DNA of 64,000 bases from CAZOWM01 sp964583615 (lineage in GTDB: Bacteria > Spirochaetota > B62-G9 > DRHN01): the NCBI GenBank assembly GCA_964583615.1, contig CAZOWM010000013.1, positions 8,919-72,918 of the forward strand. Reading direction: 5' to 3'. Positions 52,045 through 60,867 of this stretch are shown one piece after another. The notes under the pieces are model-generated. The model was not told the DNA's origin, did not search any database, and was given only the letters and a program-made list of their open reading frames with translations. Position 1 is the stretch's first letter, and each line of letters opens with the position of its first letter. The position numbers were made by a program, and so were the translations under genes.

Positions 52045-52911
52045 ATGAAAAAAACGGTCATGTACGATGGAATACCTCTGACATTGGTTGGAAGAAACAT
52101 AGAAGTAAATACCCGTGCCCCTGATTTTACTGTCGTCAACAATGACCTGGAGGAGACGGGGCTCGAACAGTACCCTGATAAAATCAAGGTTATCATTTTT
52201 TTCCCCTCACTTGACATGCCTGTGTGCGATATACAGATAAGAGAGTTCAACAGGCGTGGGTCGATTCAAGGTGACGGCATCGTATGCATAGGAATAAGCA
52301 AGGACCTCCCCTTTGCGCAAAAGAGATTTTGTGAAACATTCAAAATAAACAATGTCGAGCTCGTATCTGATTATAAATACACTTCTTTCGGAATCAATTA
52401 CGGCGTGCTCATTAGGGAGTGGAACCTCCTTTCCCGTGGTGTCATAATAGCGGACAGAAAAAACACCATCCGATATATTCAGCTGGTAGGTGAAATAATC
52501 CACCAGCCGGATTATGAAGAAGCTGCACACGCTCTCGATGAGGTCGTGAAAAATCCCGAGCTGTCCATGCAGGATTCGATCCCGTACAAATGCACACCCT
52601 GTGAAGAAGGCGTTTCACCGCTTCCACAGGATCTTGTGACAGATCTGCTGGCGAAATATCCCGGATGGGAGCTCGTAGACAGCAGAAAAATCGTGAAGCA
52701 GCTCCGTTTCAAGGACTTTGTTGAGGCAAAGTATTTTCTCGACCTCATCTCGAATGTCGCCCAGGAACAGGGACACCACCCATCATTCACGCTGAACTAC
52801 AACAGGTTGAAAATCACTCTTACCACACATGCTGCAGGAGGCCTGACGGAAAACGACTTTATCATGGGCAGTATCATAAACGAAATCGAAAAAAAGACCT
52901 GCATGGGATAA
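52045..52911 (+). CDS. Thiol peroxidase (Tpx) fused to pterin-4a-carbinolamine dehydratase
   Basis: Residues 1-170 are a Tpx-type peroxiredoxin: FFPSLDMPVCDIQIREFN has the peroxidatic Cys and FAQKRFCETF the resolving Cys, spaced as in Tpx. Residues 180-288 are a carbinolamine dehydratase/DCoH domain with LAKYPGWELVD and the active-site EQGHHPSFTLNYNRLKITL and THAAGGLTENDF. A Cys pair (YKCTPCEEG) marks the linker region. Both halves look catalytically intact. Fusion suggests peroxide removal linked with pterin cofactor recycling, but no aromatic amino-acid hydroxylase is in the window. The ribosome binding site is GAGAGG. Confidence 0.9.
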   Translation: MKKTVMYDGIPLTLVGRNIEVNTRAPDFTVVNNDLEETGLEQYPDKIKVIIFFPSLDMPVCDIQIREFNRRGSIQGDGIVCIGISKDLPFAQKRFCETFKINNVELVSDYKYTSFGINYGVLIREWNLLSRGVIIADRKNTIRYIQLVGEIIHQPDYEEAAHALDEVVKNPELSMQDSIPYKCTPCEEGVSPLPQDLVTDLLAKYPGWELVDSRKIVKQLRFKDFVEAKYFLDLISNVAQEQGHHPSFTLNYNRLKITLTTHAAGGLTENDFIMGSIINEIEKKTCMG

Positions 52912-52988
52912 CACAAAAAGAATATTTTCCCTAGTGTCTCACAGCGCAGTCTTACGGCACGGCACATGACGACTGCAAAATTTTCACG

Positions 52989-53213
52989 TCATCGTTCCTG
53001 GGTACAGCACTTTTTCCACTCTTTTTTCCCATCTGCAAGTCCGCTCTCGTACCCCATGATGTATACGACTCTCTGCAGTGTACGGTAATGCTTCGGTGGA
53101 CTCCTGTCTTTTACATAATCCCAGAACCCGGCAAAGTGCCCCTGCCTGTAGCCTGTTTTGTACTCCCTGTTGAACATTTTTTCGAGATTTCTTTCATTCT
53201 TGTTTTTCTTCAT
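52989..53213 (-). CDS. Small uncharacterised protein
   Basis: The 74-residue protein has a basic lead, then YKTGYRQGHFAGFWDYVKDR and a closing YIMGYESGLADGKKEW; the two G-Y/x-G segments look like a repeated helical motif. ATG 53213 with GGAGAA seven bases upstream is the best start. No family recognised. Confidence 0.5.
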   Translation of the reverse strand: MKKNKNERNLEKMFNREYKTGYRQGHFAGFWDYVKDRSPPKHYRTLQRVVYIMGYESGLADGKKEWKKCCTQER

Positions 53214-53655
53214 TTCTCCGACCCCTCTCTCTATTGAAACAATCATTACCTGATTATTCTTCCGCTATGGGAGAAATTCCGCCTCCGGAATATTTTCCCA
53301 GGAACACACTCGTAGAAATTTTTCGAGAGGTTGTGCGGGACGAATGGGCGGATGTTCTCCGTCACATGGTGATGTGGGCAAAGAATTGTACGGTAAGCCC
53401 CGATTGTGTAACGCAGCGGGTTGCAGCACGGTTCATCCAGCGGGATTACATGAGACACTCATCCATTGTGACCGGTATTGTGACACGGAAGACATATGAA
53501 GTAATGCCGGAAAAAAATCAAAGAGGGAGGGATTTGGCCTAACGTTCACAGATGCGTTGTGGAAAGCAGAACCGATGAGACTACATTCACCTTTTGTACA
53601 AAATACTCCGAGCAGCCCCAGCGCCGGACCGCAAAAGGCATCGCTTAGACAGAAG
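53214..53655. other. Gap with one weak open frame
   Basis: Apart from the doubtful 91-codon frame at 53267-53542 nothing is recognisable in this stretch; no terminator or repeat is seen. The first 50 bases must hold the promoter of the 74-residue minus-strand gene, but no strong consensus is present. Confidence 0.3.
53267..53542 (+). CDS. Doubtful small open reading frame
   Basis: A 91-residue frame from ATG 53267 reads EIPPPEYFPRNTLVEIFREV and is rich in Arg, Val and Met, with three Cys. It has plausible protein texture but no ribosome binding site and no family resemblance. It may be real, or a chance frame next to the divergent small gene. Confidence 0.25.
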   Translation: MGEIPPPEYFPRNTLVEIFREVVRDEWADVLRHMVMWAKNCTVSPDCVTQRVAARFIQRDYMRHSSIVTGIVTRKTYEVMPEKNQRGRDLA

Positions 53656-54222
53656 CTACCTGTCGATCAGGCAGTTTTCAAGATTGTATCGAACTGCAAT
53701 GATATTGTAAAAAATATCATCGACCATGGAGTATATTTCTCCGAAACCGTGTTCCTGGATCGCCTCTCCCTGAATTGAGTTTTTGTACATGATGAGCAGC
53801 TTTTTTATCTTTCCCAGTATGGGGGTCGTGTATCCTGATCTGAAGTCTTTTATTCCGTATAGATCCTCCGGTACGATCTTTCCGGAAGCCGTAAGCTTGT
53901 TGCTTTTTTTTTCAATAGATACCTTGAAACCGCGGTTTGACTCCACGGAGGCACGATCAGGCCCATGCACGCTTTCAAGCCGTACCCGAAGCATCACAAG
54001 ATAAATGAAGAGATTGTCAAGAGACTCGAGAAGTTGTATCCGCTCCTGCCCGAGTATCTTTCCATCCCTGGTGATAAAGGAGTCATACTGTGCGCCGATT
54101 TTTGAAGCATAGCCGATCGTATTCCTGAACAAACCGGTCAGATCACGACGAAGGATTTCGGAATCAAAAAGAATTTCCACACGGAAATTCAACTCTCTGT
54201 CTATTTCACAAAAGAGCGGCAT
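53656..54222 (-). CDS. Uncharacterised protein cotranscribed with mscS
   Basis: The 188-residue soluble protein starts after AAGGAATG, three bases past the mscS stop, so it is certainly coupled to the channel gene. It is mostly helical at both ends (LRRDLTGLFRNTIGYASKIG; EIYSMVDDIFYNIIAVRYNL) with a charged strand region in between. No known domain is visible. A regulatory or accessory role for the channel is only a guess. Confidence 0.65.
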   Translation of the reverse strand: MPLFCEIDRELNFRVEILFDSEILRRDLTGLFRNTIGYASKIGAQYDSFITRDGKILGQERIQLLESLDNLFIYLVMLRVRLESVHGPDRASVESNRGFKVSIEKKSNKLTASGKIVPEDLYGIKDFRSGYTTPILGKIKKLLIMYKNSIQGEAIQEHGFGEIYSMVDDIFYNIIAVRYNLENCLIDR

Positions 54223-54225
54223 TAA

Positions 54226-55302
54226 TCATTCCTTCTGCCTCTTTTCCATAATTTCGGCTCGGACCCTCGGATAAAGCTCCCGAAAGTGTTCCCTCACATA
54301 TTCGAGCAGTTTTTCTCTGATTTCACATCTGAGATTCCACGCGTCTGAGGCGTTTCGGCCACTCATCAAAGCCCGAAGCTCAACCGTTTTATCAGTGAGA
54401 TTCGTTACCTGAAGATTCCACACTTCTCCATCCCAGTAACTGCTCTGCTGCAGTAAACGGTGCAGTTCCTCCCTTACCTGCTGCACCGACACCGTATAAT
54501 CAGCATAGAGGTACACTGTTCCGAGAATATCTGCTGAGGTCCTCGTCCAGTTCTGAAAGGATTTTTCGGTAAAATAGGTGATCGGAACGACAAGACGCCG
54601 CATGTCCCAGATTCTCACTACCACGTACGTCAGTGTTATCTCCTCGATTCTTCCCCATTCGTTTTCCACTATGACAACGTCGTCAATGCGTATGGGCTGG
54701 GTAATCGCAATCTGCAGACCAGCGATAAATGTGGAGAGGGTGCGCTGGGCTGCGAATCCGAGCACAATTCCTGCAACTCCTGCAGAGGCGAGAAGTGTGG
54801 CGCCGAGCTGTCTCACTTCTTTGAAGCTCATCAGTATCACAGCAAGGGCAAGCACTCCTACGCCAATCATAAACACTCTTTTGAAAAACTGAACCTGCGT
54901 GTAGATTTTTCGGGCCTGGAGATTGTCTTTCTCATCTATTTTGTAACGGCTCAATATGAGATCTTCAAAAATGTTCGCGCTCCTGATTATAAGCCACGCG
55001 ACTTCACCCACGAGAACGATTTTTAAAATCTGTTTAATGTATTCGAGCGCCTCAGGAGTTATGTGCGTGAAACTAAGGAAGGGGAAAAGCGAAATAACAG
55101 GAAAAATCCATTTCAAAGGACCAAAAAGGTGAGCTCTGACAGAGGTAAAAAACATCTGCTTTGTTTTTTTTTCGAAGCGTCTGTACAGAAAGGAGAACAC
55201 ATAAAATGTAAGGATACCCACGCCGACCCCTGCCAAAACCAGACCGAGCGTGTACCCGGCTTCTCTGAGCACAGTAAGAGATTGCTCCATGAATGATTCC
55301 AT
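54226..55302 (-). CDS. MscS-type mechanosensitive ion channel
   Basis: The 358-residue protein has about four to five transmembrane segments and the MscS pore/beta-domain signature GFAAQRTLSTFIAGLQIAI followed by TQPIRIDDVVIVENEWGRIE and FQNWTRTS. These channels open under membrane tension and release solutes on hypo-osmotic shock. It starts after GGAGGTAAGCAGA. It is followed by the 188-residue unknown gene and preceded by the ptsI remnant. Confidence 0.92.
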   Translation of the reverse strand: MESFMEQSLTVLREAGYTLGLVLAGVGVGILTFYVFSFLYRRFEKKTKQMFFTSVRAHLFGPLKWIFPVISLFPFLSFTHITPEALEYIKQILKIVLVGEVAWLIIRSANIFEDLILSRYKIDEKDNLQARKIYTQVQFFKRVFMIGVGVLALAVILMSFKEVRQLGATLLASAGVAGIVLGFAAQRTLSTFIAGLQIAITQPIRIDDVVIVENEWGRIEEITLTYVVVRIWDMRRLVVPITYFTEKSFQNWTRTSADILGTVYLYADYTVSVQQVREELHRLLQQSSYWDGEVWNLQVTNLTDKTVELRALMSGRNASDAWNLRCEIREKLLEYVREHFRELYPRVRAEIMEKRQKE

Positions 55303-55307
55303 TCTGC

Positions 55308-56075
55308 TTACCTCCGTGAGGAGAGGTTTTTACTTATCTCAAGAAGTTTTTCTCGCAGTTTTGGGATTCTGTACGAAGCAACGCTGAAATATCGCAAACC
55401 GAGAGCTGTAAGCTTTTCCGTGTACTCCGTGTCTCCAGCAAGCTCTCCACAGAGGCTGCACTCTATTCCGGCCTGCTCCGCGCTCTCGACAATAGATCGA
55501 ATGCTATCGAGAATGATTTCAGAACCCGCATCGTAGTACTCGGAGACTTCCATTTTTTCCCTGTCTGCAGCCATGGTGTACTTGATGAGGTCATTTGTTC
55601 CGATACTCAGAAAATCTGACTGCTCGATGATGCTTTTTATGGTGAGAACAGCTGCAGGTGTCTCTATCATTGCACCGAGTGGAACCTTGTCGCTGTAGTT
55701 CACACCCTTTTTTTTGAGCTTATCGCACACGATTTCAGCTATTTGCCTCACCTGTATCATTTCTTCAGAAAGAGAGACCATGGGGGAACGAGAATTCTGA
55801 TATTGAACTCACATGCCAGCCTGAAGAGCGCTGAAATCTCTGTCCACTCTTTTCTGCATTTCCTGTATTTCAGATTTTACCTTTTCTATTGCCTCATGAA
55901 CACGAATGATCTCCTCTTTCACCTCCTTATCTCCAAGGTGGTAGCGCGGCACCTCGCGGCTGAGAATATCTTTGTAGTGAAAAAGCCTCCCTGCCGCAAT
56001 ACCGGGAGACACCATTATCCCTTTGAGACCGAGTCTTGTATCTGCATTGTTCACATTGCGGTTTTTCTGTATCAT
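55308..56075 (-). pseudogene. ptsI: Broken ptsI (phosphotransferase enzyme I) with central deletion
   Basis: From ATG 56075 the first 90 residues are the EI N-terminal domain (LKGIMVSPGIAAGRLF, then the helical hairpin up to DFSALQAG). The sequence then jumps, with a frame change, to ACEFNIRILVP and, after a second shift in a C run, MVSLSEEMIQVRQIAEIV, ETPAAVLTIKSII, DFLSIGTNDLIKYTMA and the CSLCGELAGD site of the C-terminal PEP-binding domain. About 300 residues are missing, including the phosphohistidine motif GGxTSHxAI. The C-terminal piece can be read alone from ATG 55781. No HPr or EII gene is in the window. I infer a dead gene. Confidence 0.8.
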
Positions 56076-56173
56076 GAAAGAACGCCTTTCCGTTTCGGTG
56101 CCTCTTTTTTTCAAAATCGGGAAACGCCCATTCTCACCACGTGTCTTTGAGTTTTAAGAAAAGAAAGAGCGCA

Positions 56174-58363
56174 CTATCGTTCCGTCATATCCACCATGAG
56201 CTTTCGTACGTTTTCCACATCGGGAATATTGAACTTCGCCTTTGTGACGCCCAGCCCTACTTTTATCGAGTACGCGTTGGGACCGAGCACTTCGAACGCA
56301 TCTTCATCGGTCACGTCATCCCCCACAGCCATGATGAAATCCCATTTGGATCTCTGCACCCAGTGAAGCACCGCAGTACCCTTGTTGATTCCCGCTGTTT
56401 TCACCTCGATTACCCTGTTTCCTTCGAGTATTCCGAGATTGAGATTTTCCGTCAGTTTGATCAACGTCTCCTTGAGCTCGTTGACACGCAACTCAGCAAG
56501 GTCGGGATCCGCCCTTCTGTAGTGCCATACGAGTGAATAACTCTTTTCCTCGATAAACGATCCAGGAGTTCTCTCCATATACAGTTCGAACACCGGCCGG
56601 ATCTCTTCCTTCCATTCTTCTCTCAGCGGTTCGATTTCATACCAGTCCCCCTCCTTCTCCTGCAACCACGCGCCGTGCTCGGCAATCATCCCTACTTTGA
56701 GACCGCAAAACCAGCGAGACATCATCTCCTTGTCCCTCCCGCTCATAATCACGAGCTCGTTTTTCTCCGATTCTGACAGCCGTTCGAAAAGAGACTGAAT
56801 AATTTTATCGGGTGCCGCTTTGTCAGGTTTGATAGTGAATGGCATGACCGTACCATCATAATCAAAAAACAGCAGCCTCCGTGATGCGCGCTTATAGTTC
56901 TCCAGAAGCTTCCTCTTCAATAAAGGGGTCAATCTTCTTTCGGTGAATTGCTTCTGCTGTTCATAGGCTGTGTCGAGACGCTCGATGAAATCCTGGGCCC
57001 ATCTGACCACATTGTAGCGTTTCAGCCGATCCTGCATGGTTTTGTTGAGTTTTCTCTGTTCTTCCCGGGGGAGTTCGAGCGCATCCTTCAGGCAATGCGA
57101 CACCTGATCGATGTTGTTCGGGTTGACGATAAATGCCTCGCTGAGCTCGTGAACTGCTCCAGCCATACCGCTGAGTATAAGGCTTCCTCCACCTTCCGCT
57201 CTTGCCGCAATATATTCCTTTGCAATAAGATTCATTCCGTCCCGCAGAGGAGTTACCAGCCCCACTTCCGAAAGAGCATAGAGAGCGCTGAGTGTGTGAA
57301 AGGGAAGAGACCGGTACAGATACCATACAGGCATCCAACCGATTTTTCCATACTTTCCATTGATTCTCCCAACCTGCTCGTCGAGTTCCTTTTTCAGTTG
57401 AATATAAGTATCGACCCCGGTCCGGGAGGGAACTGCCACGAGTATAAGCGTTACTTTCCCGTGGAATTTCGGGTTAGTCCGGAGAAAGTGATCGAATGCC
57501 TTCAGACGCTGCAGAATACCCTTGGTGTAGTCCAGTCGGTCCACAGAAAGGATAGCACGCTGATCTCCGAGCTTTTTTTTGATTCTCTCTATTTCCTTTA
57601 TCACCTTCTGATCCTTAAGAGCTCCTGCATATCGTTCGAAGTCGATTCCCATGGGAAACACATCCGCCCGTACCAGCCTGTTCGCGGCAAGAATCCGGCC
57701 GAGTGTATGCTCATAGCCGAGGAGGCGTCTCACACTGCTCAGGAAGTGACGCACATAATCAAAGGTGTGAAAACCGACAAGATCTGCTCCGAGGAGCCCT
57801 TCGAGAATCTCCTTTCTCCACGGCAGGAGTCGGAATATCTCAAAAGAGGGAAAAGGGATGTGAAGAAAGAACCCTATTTTCGCTTTCGGCAGCCTTTCCC
57901 GAATGAGGTTTGGTAGTAAAAGCAGCTGATAATCGTGCACCCAGATGGTATCCTCTGGGCCGGCGTGTTTCAGTACAGCCTCGCAATACTTTTCATTTAC
58001 TCTCACATAAGACTGCCAGAAACTCTTTTCATATACTGTGTAGTTGGGAAAATAGTGAAAAAGGGGCCAGATCGTTTTGTTACAGAATCCGTAATAGAAA
58101 AGTTTCACCTCCGAGTTGTTGAGGTACAGCGAATCGCATCGATACTCATTTAAGAGTGTGGACTCGATTTCTTTTCTTTCATCCTGCGTCAAGCTCTCTT
58201 TAGGAAGCCCGCACCATCCTGTCCACAGGCTGTTATAGGAATGATAAAACGAGCCAAGGCCTGTGGCAAGCCCGCCCATACTCTGCTTGTACGATATGGT
58301 TCCCCTTTTCTTCTCAACGGTAACAGGGAGCCTGTTCGAAACGAAAATCAACTTTTTGTGCAT
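56174..58363 (-). CDS. otsAB: Bifunctional trehalose-6-phosphate synthase/phosphatase
   Basis: The 729-residue protein joins a GT20 synthase (residues 1-470: LIFVSNRLPVTVEKK, TIWVHDYQLLLLP, VDRLDYTKGILQRLKAF, TPLRDGMNLIAKEYIAAR) to a HAD phosphatase (from about 495: LLFFDYDGTVMPF, MSGRDKEMM, AVGDDVTDEDAF). It makes trehalose 6-phosphate from UDP- or ADP-glucose and glucose 6-phosphate, then removes the phosphate. I start at ATG 58363 (GGAG nine bases upstream); TTG 58378 is an alternative. Catalytic residues look complete in both halves. Trehalose is a stress and osmotic protectant. Confidence 0.95.
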   Translation of the reverse strand: MHKKLIFVSNRLPVTVEKKRGTISYKQSMGGLATGLGSFYHSYNSLWTGWCGLPKESLTQDERKEIESTLLNEYRCDSLYLNNSEVKLFYYGFCNKTIWPLFHYFPNYTVYEKSFWQSYVRVNEKYCEAVLKHAGPEDTIWVHDYQLLLLPNLIRERLPKAKIGFFLHIPFPSFEIFRLLPWRKEILEGLLGADLVGFHTFDYVRHFLSSVRRLLGYEHTLGRILAANRLVRADVFPMGIDFERYAGALKDQKVIKEIERIKKKLGDQRAILSVDRLDYTKGILQRLKAFDHFLRTNPKFHGKVTLILVAVPSRTGVDTYIQLKKELDEQVGRINGKYGKIGWMPVWYLYRSLPFHTLSALYALSEVGLVTPLRDGMNLIAKEYIAARAEGGGSLILSGMAGAVHELSEAFIVNPNNIDQVSHCLKDALELPREEQRKLNKTMQDRLKRYNVVRWAQDFIERLDTAYEQQKQFTERRLTPLLKRKLLENYKRASRRLLFFDYDGTVMPFTIKPDKAAPDKIIQSLFERLSESEKNELVIMSGRDKEMMSRWFCGLKVGMIAEHGAWLQEKEGDWYEIEPLREEWKEEIRPVFELYMERTPGSFIEEKSYSLVWHYRRADPDLAELRVNELKETLIKLTENLNLGILEGNRVIEVKTAGINKGTAVLHWVQRSKWDFIMAVGDDVTDEDAFEVLGPNAYSIKVGLGVTKAKFNIPDVENVRKLMVDMTER

Positions 58364-58384
58364 CTCATATGTCTCCAAGCTCCT

Positions 58385-58813
58385 TTACAGAATTTCCACG
58401 AGCTGTATCTCAAAGGTAAGGTCCTTTCCTGCCAGCGGATGGTTTGCATCAAGGGTAACCCGAGCATCTGTGACATCGGTCACTCTGCATATATCTGATT
58501 GCCCATCAGGGTGTTCGAGCTTCAATTTCTGTCCGACATGCGGCTCGATATGAGAGGGGATCCTGTCCCTTTCCACGTGCAGAACTTTTGCGTCGACATG
58601 GGGACCATACGCTTTTTCTGCAGGAACCTCTATTGTTTTTTGGTCACCCGTCTGCATACCGATGACAGCGTCTTCGAAACCTGCTATCACCATCCCCTTG
58701 CCGATGTCGAACTGTAATGGTTTTTCCTCTTTTGACGAATCGAATATATTCCCGTCACCAAGCTTTCCTGTATAGTGGACTTTTACCCTGTCGCCTTTTT
58801 TTGCTTTTGGCAT
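58385..58813 (-). CDS. FKBP-type peptidyl-prolyl isomerase, SlyD-like
   Basis: The 142-residue protein has VKVHYTGKLGDGNIFDSSKE and FDIGKGMVIAGFEDAVIGMQ, the FKBP core, with the inserted flap (YGPHVDAKVLHVERD) and DANHPLAGKDLTFEI, both typical of SlyD. The His/Cys-rich metal tail of E. coli SlyD is absent. It starts after AAGGAGG and lies just upstream of otsAB, which may share its transcript. Confidence 0.92.
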   Translation of the reverse strand: MPKAKKGDRVKVHYTGKLGDGNIFDSSKEEKPLQFDIGKGMVIAGFEDAVIGMQTGDQKTIEVPAEKAYGPHVDAKVLHVERDRIPSHIEPHVGQKLKLEHPDGQSDICRVTDVTDARVTLDANHPLAGKDLTFEIQLVEIL

Positions 58814-58866
58814 AAAACCTCCTTAAAATAAGATAAAACGTATATGAAATCCCGTGCACGCGTCTT

Positions 58867-59415
58867 TCAGCTTTCGCGCTTTACATATGGTGGGCTCTGG
58901 TTTCCATCTTCATTGAGGAACTCGATCACTTCATCCGCGGTTGCAGAAAAGGAACCGCTGATGAGTACAGGTTTCGATTCGATCTCCTTCGCCTTCATCA
59001 TTGCGGCAATTCTTTGTATAGATGAAAGGATCAGTGTTTGTTCCCAGTCCTGGAGTTTATTGAACTCTTCCACAAAGGTTTCCTGAAAAAGAGATGGATT
59101 CGATTTCAATTTCTCGCATCCCTCAATGGTAAGACGGACTATTACCCTGCGCTTGTCCCGATCGCTTCGATTTCTCAACACGTACCTGAGTTTCTCGAGC
59201 CTGTCGAGAATACTCGTCACCGTGGCCTGACTCAGGCTAATACTTTTTGCCAGATCGCCTATTGCACATTCTCCCAGGCGGGATATTTCCCTCAGCACGA
59301 TGAGCTGGGGCCCGGTGAGCCCGTAATTTTTTGCAAGGTATTTCGAATACTGGTCTATTGCACTTATGATCTGACGAAGCGCGCTCAGAACCTGCTCACT
59401 GGTATCCCGATGCAT
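58867..59415 (-). CDS. MarR family transcriptional regulator
   Basis: The 182-residue protein has a winged helix: LTGPQLIVLREISRLGECAI, the recognition helix LSQATVTSILDRLEKL and the wing VLRNRSDRDKRRVIVRLT. The C-terminal 50 residues include an extra stretch (KPVLISGSFSATADEVIEFL) beyond the usual dimer helix. It starts after GGTGGAAAA and faces butyrate kinase across an AT-rich region with a 16-base palindrome that is a possible operator. Ligand unknown. Confidence 0.9.
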   Translation of the reverse strand: MHRDTSEQVLSALRQIISAIDQYSKYLAKNYGLTGPQLIVLREISRLGECAIGDLAKSISLSQATVTSILDRLEKLRYVLRNRSDRDKRRVIVRLTIEGCEKLKSNPSLFQETFVEEFNKLQDWEQTLILSSIQRIAAMMKAKEIESKPVLISGSFSATADEVIEFLNEDGNQSPPYVKRES

Positions 59416-59695
59416 TTTTCCACCATATATTTTTAATTATAAAATATAGTATTATAAGTATTTTTTCAAGTAAAATTGGATAAAAAAGACATAAAAATAT
59501 TTAAATCAATATATATATTGAAGTTAATCATTTATATTATTTATTTTATTATTTCGTATTATATACTATTTTTGATATTTATCAGATAACTCATTCGAGT
59601 TCAATATATTTTATCGTTTTCTTGTTCGGAATCTCGAAGTGTAGAGTACAGCAGTGTCCGAGTGCATTCATAAATATTGACAATGATCAGCGTAA
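59416..59695. other. AT-rich divergent control region between marR and buk
   Basis: About 280 bases of very AT-rich DNA without a gene. It must hold promoters for both flanking genes, and many TATA-like hexamers make the exact sites uncertain. Confidence 0.5.
59506..59521. promoter_or_regulatory. 16-bp perfect palindrome, candidate MarR operator
   Basis: TCAATATATATATTGA reads the same on both strands and lies about 90 bp upstream of the marR start. The size fits MarR-type operators, but AT-rich DNA yields such palindromes more easily by chance. Confidence 0.35.
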
Positions 59696-59705
59696 ATGAT
59701 ACAGT
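59677..59705 (+). promoter_or_regulatory. Possible promoter at the start of buk
   Basis: TTGACA (59677-59682), 17 bases and TACAGT (59700-59705). If used, transcription would start after ATG 59696 and favour translation from ATG 59717 with almost no leader. Confidence 0.35.
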
Positions 59706-60799
59706 ACGACAGACACATGTGTGACTCACAAACCTATCGAATACTTGTAATCAATCCAGGCTCGACTTCCACGAAGCTTTCCTTTTTTGAGCAGGAAACA
59801 GAGGTTTCACGGGAAAATGTGGTCCACCCCTCCGAAGAACTGAAAAAGTACACCAGCATCGTTGACCAGATGAGCTACAGGCTCGAATACATCAAGCGTT
59901 TCATCGATAATAACGGCATCGGAAAATCAAAACTCGATGCCGTTGTGGGCAGGGGGGGGCTTCTCAAACCAATTCCAAGCGGCGTGTATCGGGTGAACAG
60001 TCAAATGCTTGAGGATCTAAAAAATGCTCGGTTCGGAGAACACGCGAGTAATCTTGGAGGTATTCTCGCCTACGAGCTCGCGCGGGAGCTAAAATGCAGT
60101 GCATTCATCATGGACCCGGTTGTGGTCGATGAGATGGAAGACGTCGCCCGGTTATCCGGCATGCCCGAACTCGAAAGAAGAAGCATATTTCATGCACTCA
60201 ACCAGAAGTCAGCGGCAAAGGAGATTGCACGCACCATCGGAAAACCATACGCTGAGTGCAACCTCATCGTTGCACACATGGGGGGCGGAATTTCTGTCGG
60301 CGCTCACCGCAAAGGCAGGGTTGTTGACGTGAACAACGCCCTCGATGGAGATGGCCCCTTCTCTCCCGAACGAAGTGGAGGGCTCCCCGCCGGGCAGCTT
60401 GTGCGTCTGTGCTTTGAGGGAACCTGCATGAAAGAAGAAATACTGAATAAAATCAACGGAAGAGGGGGGGTCGTCGCCTATAGGGGAACGAACAATTTCA
60501 GCGATGTAAGCCGCGACGTGAAAGCAGGTGATCCGCACGCTTTGCTCATCTACGATGCAATGGCATATCAGATCAGCCAGGAGATCTGCAAGCACGGGGC
60601 AACACTCAAGGGTGAAGTCGACCGTATCATTCTCACGGGCGGTATGGCACAGGATGAAGACTTTGTCGAAAGAATCCGCGCCCGGGTTTTCCATCTCGCT
60701 CCCGTAGACGTCGTCCCGGGTGAGAGAGAGATGTATGCGCTCGCACGCGGGGCGCTTTCAGTACTCCGTCATGAGGAGGAGGAACAGGAGTACCGATAA
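59696..60799 (+). CDS. buk: Butyrate kinase
   Basis: The protein (367 residues from 59696, 360 from ATG 59717) matches acetokinase-family butyrate kinases: RILVINPGSTSTKLSFFE, VGRGGLLKPIPSGVYRVN, AHMGGGISVGAHRKG, VNNALDGDGPFSPERSGGLP and ILTGGMAQDEDF. It converts butyryl phosphate and ADP to butyrate and ATP, or acts on branched-chain analogues. Neither candidate start has a good ribosome binding site. No phosphotransbutyrylase gene is adjacent; instead an NDP-forming acyl-CoA synthetase follows 68 bp downstream. Confidence 0.94.
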   Translation: MIQYDRHMCDSQTYRILVINPGSTSTKLSFFEQETEVSRENVVHPSEELKKYTSIVDQMSYRLEYIKRFIDNNGIGKSKLDAVVGRGGLLKPIPSGVYRVNSQMLEDLKNARFGEHASNLGGILAYELARELKCSAFIMDPVVVDEMEDVARLSGMPELERRSIFHALNQKSAAKEIARTIGKPYAECNLIVAHMGGGISVGAHRKGRVVDVNNALDGDGPFSPERSGGLPAGQLVRLCFEGTCMKEEILNKINGRGGVVAYRGTNNFSDVSRDVKAGDPHALLIYDAMAYQISQEICKHGATLKGEVDRIILTGGMAQDEDFVERIRARVFHLAPVDVVPGEREMYALARGALSVLRHEEEEQEYR

Positions 60800-60867
60800 T
60801 TCCTGAAAAGAGGATTAAAAAAAGCTGCTGTCCGCCCGATGTGATACTCTAAATAGAGAAAAGAAAA

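Noticed and set aside
56948..57916. A 322-codon plus-strand open frame
   Set aside because: Antisense to the trehalose synthase domain of otsAB and without recognisable domains.
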